Source: Gemmatimonadota bacterium (lineage in GTDB: Bacteria; ARS69). From it: 6,056 nucleotides of DNA. The notes beneath the pieces were generated by a model. The model did no database searches, had not been told where the DNA came from, and was given only the letters and a program-made list of their open reading frames with translations. Location of the stretch: positions 1 through 6,056 of the forward strand of contig BQJX01000194.1 of assembly GCA_021604925.1 (NCBI GenBank), written 5' to 3'. Made by a program: the position numbers and the translations under genes. Position 1 is the stretch's first letter, and each line of letters opens with the position of its first letter. Shown piece by piece: positions 1-4,604 of this stretch.

Positions 1-1455
1 AGGATCGACGAGCTGCCGGACCTGAAGGCCGTGGTCACGGAAGTGGGAACGGCGGGTCCGGGCGCGTTCGGCGAACCCGGCGGATCGGGGCCGGCCAACC
101 AGAGCCGGGTGAGCATGGAGTTCGTGAAGCGCGAGTACCGCGACCAGTCGTCGCGGCTCACGCTCACGCAGCTCCGCGAATCCCTCACCGCGTTCACGGG
201 GGCCAAACTCACCATCGACAAGATGGAGGAGGGACCGCCCACGGGAGCCCCGGTGACCATCGAGGTCTCGGGAGACGACTTCGACGTACTCGGCGGAATC
301 GCCGGCCGCATCCAGGACGTGATTCGGGACATTCCGGGGCTGGTGGACCTGGACGACAACTACGACGAGGGCCGACCGGAAATCCGCGTCCGCCCCAACC
401 TGGACAAGGCCGCCCGCCTGGGACTGCGCACGTATGACGTGGCCTCCACGATTCGAACCGCCATCCACGGGGAAGAGGTGTCCAAGTACCGGGTTGGCGA
501 GGACGAGTACGACATCGTGGTGCGCTTTGCCCAGCCGTCGCGGCAGAGCGTGGAGGACATCGAGGAGCTCACGGTCTTCTACGAGGGAGAGAGCATCCCG
601 CTGACGGCGTTCGCGGACATCTCCTACTCCACCGGCGTGGCCACGATTCATCGAATCGATGCCAAGCGCGTGGTCACGATCACGGCCGACGCCGCGGAGG
701 GCGTGAACGGGGTGGCACTGCTGCAGGAAGTGCAACGGCGACTTGCCGAGTTCGCGATCCCGCCGGGCTACCAGGTGGACTACACGGGCGAAAGCGAAGA
801 CCAGGAAGAGGCCATGGAGTTCCTCTTCTCGCCCAGCGGCGCGTTCGTGACGGCGCTGCTGCTGATCCTCATCGTGCTGATCACGCAGTTCAACTCCGTC
901 ACGAATCCGTTCGTGATCATGTCCAGCGTGGTCCTCTCGCTCATGGGCGTGTTTCTCGGCCTGATGATCACGCGCACGCCGTTCGGCATCATCATGACCG
1001 GCGTGGGCGTGATTTCGCTGGCCGGGATCGTGGTCAACAACGCCATCGTGCTGGTGCACTACATCAACCTGCTGCGCCAGGACGGGATGGAGAAGTTCGA
1101 GGCGATCCTGGAGGCCGGCCGCACCCGCTTTCGTCCGGTGATCCTCACCGCGGTCACCACGATCCTGGGGCTGGTGCCGTTGACCACCGGCTTCTCGGTG
1201 GACTTCGGGCGCCTGTTCGCGGGCGACTTCCGCTACGCGTTGGTGATCGGCGGCGAGTCGAGCCAGTGGTGGGGCCCCATGGGCGTGGCCGTGATCTGGG
1301 GATTGGCCGTGGCCACGTTCCTCACGCTCGTCGTCGTTCCGGTGATGTACTCCACGATCGATCCGGTGCTGAGGTCGTTTGGCGCGATGTTCCGGCTGGT
1401 CCGCTGGTTCCTCTTCGACAGCTGGAGAGGTCGACCGCGGACCAGTGAGAGCTAG
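1..1455 (+). CDS. RND efflux pump inner-membrane (permease) subunit, C-terminal half; 5' end outside window
   Basis: The frame is open from base 1, giving 484 residues and a TAG stop; the N-terminal half and the start codon are missing. The visible part matches the second half of the AcrB/HAE family of proton-driven exporters. Residues 1 to about 275 form the periplasmic porter and docking domain, including a 'GAPVTIEVSGDD' stretch like the porter domain of AcrB. Five membrane helices follow at about 280-298, 302-323, 329-355, 378-397 and 428-452, matching TM8 to TM12. The TM11 signature RFRPVILT is present. TM10 reads GIVVNNAIVLVHYI, so the AcrB Lys940 position appears to be Asn346. The TM11-TM12 loop is long (FGRLFAG to SQWWGPMG), as in pumps common in Bacteroidota and relatives. 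Such pumps work in the inner membrane with a periplasmic adaptor and an outer-membrane channel, which would lie upstream if present. The substrate cannot be told. It converges on the genes to its right. Confidence 0.5.
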   Translation, partial: RIDELPDLKAVVTEVGTAGPGAFGEPGGSGPANQSRVSMEFVKREYRDQSSRLTLTQLRESLTAFTGAKLTIDKMEEGPPTGAPVTIEVSGDDFDVLGGIAGRIQDVIRDIPGLVDLDDNYDEGRPEIRVRPNLDKAARLGLRTYDVASTIRTAIHGEEVSKYRVGEDEYDIVVRFAQPSRQSVEDIEELTVFYEGESIPLTAFADISYSTGVATIHRIDAKRVVTITADAAEGVNGVALLQEVQRRLAEFAIPPGYQVDYTGESEDQEEAMEFLFSPSGAFVTALLLILIVLITQFNSVTNPFVIMSSVVLSLMGVFLGLMITRTPFGIIMTGVGVISLAGIVVNNAIVLVHYINLLRQDGMEKFEAILEAGRTRFRPVILTAVTTILGLVPLTTGFSVDFGRLFAGDFRYALVIGGESSQWWGPMGVAVIWGLAVATFLTLVVVPVMYSTIDPVLRSFGAMFRLVRWFLFDSWRGRPRTSES

Positions 1456-1518
1456 CGGCCACGGACGCGGCCACGCTGCGACGACGGTGGTAGACCCTGC
1501 CGCCACGGAGCAAAGGCG
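1456..1518. other. Convergent intergenic gap, no clear terminator
   Basis: These 63 bases separate the stop codon of the RND gene from the stop codon of the oppositely oriented regulator gene. A bidirectional terminator might be expected here. I see only a weak five-pair potential stem (GGTGG with CCGCC, one G-T wobble) and a 9-base direct repeat, GCGGCCACG. There is no T-tract on either strand, so I call no intrinsic terminator. Confidence 0.5.
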
Positions 1519-1713
1519 CTACCGCGAGGGCGCAAAGATCTCCTCGATCTTCAGTCCGAAGAGTTCCGCGATGCGAAACGCCAGCGGCAGGCTCGGATCG
1601 AACTTGCCCGTCTCGATGGCGTTGACCGTCTGACGAGAGACGTCCAGTTCCTGGGCGAGACGTGCTTGCGTCCAATCGCGCTCGGCCCGCAGGACCTTGA
1701 GACGGTTCTTCAC
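1519..1713 (-). CDS. XRE-family helix-turn-helix transcriptional regulator (YozG-like, minimal)
   Basis: This 64-residue protein is almost nothing but a Cro/C1-type DNA-binding domain. It starts VKNRLKVLRAERDWTQ (GTG start). The helix-turn-helix covers about residues 15-37, with TQARLAQELD as the positioning helix and SRQTVNAIE as the recognition helix. The tail (about residues 44-60) is the usual PLAFRIAELFGLKIEEIF. The length and the 'SRQTVNAIETGKFDPSLPLAF' type of sequence fit the small YozG-like regulators often found beside a short membrane protein. The GTG start is chosen because the family begins at this point and because it overlaps the upstream stop as GTGA, which suggests translational coupling. 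No effector or dimerisation domain is visible. It probably binds its own promoter region at about 2170-2215; this is inferred, not shown. Confidence 0.5.
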   Translation of the reverse strand: MKNRLKVLRAERDWTQARLAQELDVSRQTVNAIETGKFDPSLPLAFRIAELFGLKIEEIFAPSR

Positions 1714-2138
1714 GAGTACCGCCGATGTCCGACCACCACGCCGATCGAGTACGTGAACATCATGGCGGCCGTCACGTACGTGAGATCCGGTTCTCCCGCG
1801 GACAGCACCCGGTGGAACAGCGAGTACGCCATTCCGCCGAAGACGCCCACCCCCACCGTGAAGGCCAGCGCCTCCAGTTCGATCCGCTGGCGCAGTTCGT
1901 CGGTCTCGCGCAAGTAGCGCTGGTACGCCCAGAGCACTCCCACGCTGACCAGGGAGGTCGCCGCCGCCGCCGCGAGCTCCATCGATCGGCCGGGCAGCCA
2001 CTCCGTTCGGATCGCAGCCGCGTTGGCCAAGACCGCCACGGCCCAGATGAGCGACCAGACCAGCACTCGGCGCTGGTTGGCCACGTCCCGCCTCGGGTTT
2101 CCGCAGGTGCCCCAGAGGCCCTTCTTCACTTCTTCCAT
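1710..2138 (-). CDS. Small four-helix membrane protein, partner of XRE regulator
   Basis: This is a 142-residue hydrophobic protein with four predicted membrane helices at about 25-43, 55-73, 90-108 and 119-137. The N-terminus is charged and probably cytoplasmic, and the protein ends in GHRRYS. The loop between helices 2 and 3 is charged and amphipathic and contains DELRQRIELEAL, a motif I associate with small membrane proteins encoded next to XRE regulators. The ATG at 2138 is preceded by AAGGGAG at 8 nt spacing, which settles the start. The reading frame stays open further upstream, but that extension runs through the promoter and repeat region and is not believed. The stop overlaps the regulator start by 4 nt, so the two proteins are probably made together. 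Function is unknown; it could sense the membrane or modulate the regulator, but nothing in the sequence proves this. Confidence 0.5.
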   Translation of the reverse strand: MEEVKKGLWGTCGNPRRDVANQRRVLVWSLIWAVAVLANAAAIRTEWLPGRSMELAAAAATSLVSVGVLWAYQRYLRETDELRQRIELEALAFTVGVGVFGGMAYSLFHRVLSAGEPDLTYVTAAMMFTYSIGVVVGHRRYS

Positions 2139-2146
2139 GAGTCTGG

Positions 2147-2153
2147 CTCCCTT
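2147..2153 (-). promoter_or_regulatory. Ribosome binding site of the four-helix membrane protein
   Basis: The minus strand reads AAGGGAG, followed by 8 nt and the ATG at 2138. It lies downstream of the predicted transcription start and supports this start over the longer open frame. Confidence 0.5.
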
Positions 2154-2184
2154 GTCTAAATATCCACTACGCTTGACTCCCCAC

Positions 2185-2213
2185 AGATTACGGCCCCCGA
2201 CCGGACGTGTCAA
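2185..2213 (-). promoter_or_regulatory. Near-consensus sigma-70 promoter for the membrane protein/XRE pair
   Basis: On the minus strand the -35 box is TTGACA (2213-2208, perfect consensus), the spacer is 17 nt (2207-2191), and the -10 box is TAATCT (2190-2185, four of six matches to TATAAT). Transcription would start near 2178, giving a leader of about 40 nt that contains the ribosome binding site. The leader holds the AT-rich stretch GGATATTTAG. Such a close match at exactly the optimal spacing is unlikely by chance in this GC-rich DNA, and it sits where a promoter is needed. An inverted pair CTTGAC/GTCAAG (2209-2214 and 2172-2177) brackets it and may be an operator, which is only inferred. 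Confidence 0.5.
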
Positions 2214-2265
2214 GGGACCTTGTCTCAGAAAGCGGATCCCGCGCCGCGGGGCGCTCGGGGGCGGA

Positions 2266-2319
2266 GGAGTCTGCGGCAAGCAGCGCTGCGGGACGAAGGA
2301 GTCTGCGGCGAGCAACGCT
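2266..2319. repeat. Two tandem copies of a 22-bp direct repeat, period 32 bp
   Basis: Copy one spans 2266-2287 and copy two 2298-2319. Both begin GGAGTCTGCGGC and match at 20 of 22 positions, with starts 32 bp apart. Copy one runs into a perfect 10-bp palindrome GCAGCGCTGC (2280-2289) that is degenerate in copy two. The repeats lie in the non-coding gap between the methyltransferase-like gene and the promoter at 2185-2213. They could be remnants of a dispersed intergenic repeat, binding sites or part of an RNA structure; the window does not decide. Confidence 0.5.
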
Positions 2320-2347
2320 TCCGGGAGCGGAGCCGCGCCGCGCCGGC

Positions 2348-2866
2348 CTAGAGCCAGCGGCGGACCGAGTCCCGGTAGCGGAGATAGCTCTCCCCGAACT
2401 TCGCTTCCAGGTAGGCCTCTTCCGGCCGGATCGCGAGGAGGTAGACCAGCCCGAGCGAAGCCGGCAGCAGGGCCAGGAACCAGGCATTGCCGATGCGGAA
2501 GCCGATCGCAGCCTGGGCCAGCGCGATGGACACATACATGGGATTGCGCGTAATGCGGTAGATGCCGGTGGAGATGATCTCCGGCGTGGGCTTCCACGGC
2601 TCCGGACTCTGCCCGCTCCGGCGGAAAAGCACGCCGGCGCTGAGGAGGAACACCAGCGACAGCAGGCCGAGGACCACCGCGACCCCCGTGCGAATCCCCC
2701 GATCCAGATCGATCGGGAGCGCCACCCCGAACCGATGGATCGCCCAGGCCGCCCCCATCACCGCCACGAAGACCAGCGGCGGCGGGATCCTCACCGCCGC
2801 GGCGTCCCGGCTGGCACCATTCCGCGTCGTTCCGTCCCGTGGGGTTTCATCCGGAGCGGCCGCCAC
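2348..2866 (-). CDS. Isoprenylcysteine carboxyl methyltransferase (ICMT/PEMT)-family membrane protein
   Basis: This 172-residue integral membrane protein has hydrophobic segments at about 30-46, 60-80, 112-122 and 126-146. The C-terminal half carries the family signature: TGIYRITRNPMY (residues 100-111), then IRPEEAYLEAKFGESYLRYRDSVRRW, where the Glu pair (149-150) and the FGxxYxxY pattern are typical. Known family members use S-adenosylmethionine to methylate isoprenylcysteine carboxylates or phospholipids; most bacterial members have no proven substrate, so 'methyltransferase' is a family label. The GTG start at 2866 directly follows the TGA of the upstream gene and has GAGG seven bases before it. 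The first 24 residues are hydrophilic and unusual. A GTG at codon 25 (position 2794, followed by RIPPPLVF) would give a more typical N-terminus but lacks a ribosome binding site. It is the last gene of the leftward row. Confidence 0.5.
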   Translation of the reverse strand: MAAAPDETPRDGTTRNGASRDAAAVRIPPPLVFVAVMGAAWAIHRFGVALPIDLDRGIRTGVAVVLGLLSLVFLLSAGVLFRRSGQSPEPWKPTPEIISTGIYRITRNPMYVSIALAQAAIGFRIGNAWFLALLPASLGLVYLLAIRPEEAYLEAKFGESYLRYRDSVRRWL

Positions 2867-3319
2867 TCACCCGCCTCGCGGTCCGGAGCCGATGGGTTGC
2901 GCCGCGAGCGCGGGCGGCACTTCGCGCACGGGCAGACGCCAAACGATGGAGAATACCCCCACTCCCACCAGGAAGACGATCGCGCGGACCAGCGGACTGG
3001 GCAGAAAGAACGTGATCGTCACCGTGAACGTGACCACGACCATGGTCAGCGCGGTCCGCTTGGCCCGACGCGGCACGCTCTTGTACTGACGCCACTCGCG
3101 GATGGCGGGGCCGCACCACCGGTTCGCCAGCAGCCGCCGATAGAATCGCTCCGACGCCCGTGCGTAGCACGCCGCCGCGAACAGCATGAAGATGGTGGTG
3201 GGCAGCAGCGGCAGGAAGATCCCCACAATGCCCACGCCCACCGAGATCGTCCCGAGAACGATCAGGATTCCGCGAACCCATCGGCTCTGGTGGAGGCGGA
3301 TCTCGGAATCGGTAGACAT
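2867..3319 (-). CDS. DUF454 (YbaN-family) small inner-membrane protein
   Basis: This 150-residue protein matches the DUF454/YbaN family over its length. The first membrane segment (about 16-36) leads into the signature GIVGIFLPLLPTT (30-42). It continues through FAAACYARASERFYRRLL (47-64), NRWCGPAIREW (66-76) and PRRAK (83-87). Two more hydrophobic segments lie at about 89-105 and 109-127. The tail after about residue 130 is Pro/Gly-rich and probably disordered. The family is widespread in bacteria and its biochemical role is unknown. The ATG at 3319 has GGGAGGG just upstream. The gene follows the secreted protein gene by 16 nt and abuts the methyltransferase-like gene end to end (TGA then GTG), so all three are probably on one mRNA. 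Confidence 0.5.
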   Translation of the reverse strand: MSTDSEIRLHQSRWVRGILIVLGTISVGVGIVGIFLPLLPTTIFMLFAAACYARASERFYRRLLANRWCGPAIREWRQYKSVPRRAKRTALTMVVVTFTVTITFFLPSPLVRAIVFLVGVGVFSIVWRLPVREVPPALAAQPIGSGPRGG

Positions 3320-3322
3320 TCG

Positions 3323-3335
3323 CCCTCCCGGAGGG
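3323..3335 (-). promoter_or_regulatory. Shine-Dalgarno inside a small hairpin between coupled genes
   Basis: The minus strand reads CCCTC-CGG-GAGGG, a perfect 5-bp stem with a 3-nt loop. It starts immediately after the TGA of the upstream gene and ends 3 nt before the DUF454 ATG. The right arm is the Shine-Dalgarno sequence. A ribosome finishing the upstream gene would open the stem, so DUF454 translation may depend on upstream translation. The stem is seen directly; the coupling is inferred. Confidence 0.5.
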
Positions 3336-4604
3336 TCAGGTCTTCTGCGGCTTCTTCTTGGCGGCGGGGAACAGCACGTTGTTCAGGATCAGACGATACC
3401 CCGCGGAGTTGGGGTGGCGCGAGAGATCCGTGGGAGGATCGCCCACGGCGTGCTGGTAGTCCTCCGGATCGTGGCCGCCGAAGAACGTCCAGGTGCCGCG
3501 GCCGAGCTTTCCGTGGATGTACTTGGCCTCGCCCGTGCCCTCCACCTCCGCCAGAACCGTGACTCCCGGCTTCACGAAGCGCTTGTCGAACCCCGTGGTC
3601 TGGCCGAGGAACCCGTTCACCACGCCCACGTGGCACTGGGTCAACATGGTCGGAATCGGATCGTACTTGGCCGAGAACTCGAAGAGCGTGAAGTAGTCCG
3701 CCAACGGACCCCGCGCCAACGCGTAGTTGGACGTGTCCAGGTTCGAGAACTCGTACTCCATGGGATTGAGGATGAGCGAGAAGTCCTGGAACGCGAGCGT
3801 CCGCGAGAAGTCGAGGTGCTCCTGGCAGCCAGGATCGGGCGGGTCCCCGTCGTAGACGGTCCCCACGATGTCCACGCCCTTCGCCGCCAGGGCGATGTCG
3901 TACGTGTCCGTGGCCGAACACATGGCAAAGAGAAACCCGCCGCGCGTGATGTACTCGCGGATCACTTCCACCACCGCGCTCTTGTGCTGACTCACCTTGC
4001 GGAATCCGGACCCACGCGCCAGATCCTCGTACAGGGTCTGCTGCCGCTGGTACCACGGCGCCGAGTGGAAGCTGGCGTAGAACTTCCCGTACTGACCGGT
4101 GAAGTCCTCGTGATGGAGATGCAGCCAGTCGTACTCCGCCAGCGCTCCGTTCAGGACGTCCTCGTCCCAGACGGTTTCGTACGGGACCTCGGCGTAGGTC
4201 AGCGCCAGGGTCACCGCGTCATCCCACGGCAGCTTGTCCGGGGGAGTGTAGATGGCCACACGCGGCGGTTTCTCCAGCAGCACCGCCTCCATGTTCTCGG
4301 CCTCCACCGTCCGACGCATCCGCGCTTCGTCCCCGGACGAGAAGTCCTCCACCGTCACGCCCATGAGCACCGCCCGGCGGCGCAGGATCTGCAGATCCTC
4401 CAGCAGGAACGCGCCCCCCCGGTAGTTCAGCAGCCACTCCACGTTCGACCCCTGGGTGAGGCTCCAGAACGCGAGGCCGTACGCCTTCAGGTGGTTCTTC
4501 TGACCCAGATCCATGGGGACCAGCATCTTGGCGGCCGCGGGCCCGACCGCGAGCAAGGTGAGCAGCGCCGCCAGCAGGCCGACCGATCGGCCCCGGCACC
4601 TCAT
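3336..4604 (-). CDS. Secreted conserved protein of the Bacteroidota 'asparagine synthetase B'-like family (label probably wrong)
   Basis: This 422-residue protein has a clear signal peptide: Arg-rich start, hydrophobic core at about 8-20 and a likely cut after AAA at residue 25. The mature part begins KMLVPMDLGQKNHLKAYGLA, as in the family often named 'asparagine synthetase B' in Bacteroidota. Other conserved blocks are WLLNYRGGAF (57-66), PWDDAVTLALTYAEVPY (126-142), LHLHHEDFTGQYGKFY (161-176), GGFLFAMCSATDTYDIAL (222-239), FSAKYDPIPTMLTQ (310-323) and GGHDPEDYQH (376-385). It lacks the N-terminal catalytic Cys of glutamine amidotransferase class II and the SGGxDS ATP-binding loop, so it cannot be a normal asparagine synthetase. 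Cys229, between a hydrophobic strand and a helix, resembles a nucleophile elbow. The end (GRGTWTFFGGHDPEDYQ, then a NNVLFPAA helix) resembles ThuA-like proteins. I infer a class I amidotransferase-like fold acting outside the cytoplasm; substrate unknown. The start overlaps the TPR gene stop (ATGA). Confidence 0.5.
   Translation of the reverse strand: MRCRGRSVGLLAALLTLLAVGPAAAKMLVPMDLGQKNHLKAYGLAFWSLTQGSNVEWLLNYRGGAFLLEDLQILRRRAVLMGVTVEDFSSGDEARMRRTVEAENMEAVLLEKPPRVAIYTPPDKLPWDDAVTLALTYAEVPYETVWDEDVLNGALAEYDWLHLHHEDFTGQYGKFYASFHSAPWYQRQQTLYEDLARGSGFRKVSQHKSAVVEVIREYITRGGFLFAMCSATDTYDIALAAKGVDIVGTVYDGDPPDPGCQEHLDFSRTLAFQDFSLILNPMEYEFSNLDTSNYALARGPLADYFTLFEFSAKYDPIPTMLTQCHVGVVNGFLGQTTGFDKRFVKPGVTVLAEVEGTGEAKYIHGKLGRGTWTFFGGHDPEDYQHAVGDPPTDLSRHPNSAGYRLILNNVLFPAAKKKPQKT

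Noticed and set aside
1714..2001. N-terminal extension of the XRE regulator to a 160-residue protein
   Set aside because: The extra residues are an out-of-frame reading of the membrane protein gene. The helix-turn-helix family begins at VKNRLK, which coincides with a GTG in a GTGA overlap.
2227..2250. Possible intrinsic terminator after the four-gene row (minus strand stem CCCGC-GGC-GCGGG)
   Set aside because: The stem has only 5 bp, and the T-rich part (CTTTCT) begins several bases after it and is broken by C. It is too weak to call.
2139..2597. N-terminal extension of the four-helix membrane protein
   Set aside because: The frame is open, but it runs through the promoter, the direct repeats and the end of the ICMT-like gene. 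The ATG at 2138 has a strong ribosome binding site and gives a sensible membrane protein.
2207..3562. Plus-strand open frame of 451 codons
   Set aside because: It is antisense to the ICMT-like and DUF454 genes, has low-complexity Arg/His/Pro-rich composition and lacks a ribosome binding site.
3336..4604. Asparagine synthetase (asnB)
   Set aside because: This family label is seen in databases, but the protein has a signal peptide and lacks both the Ntn amidotransferase Cys and the ATP-binding SGGxDS loop.
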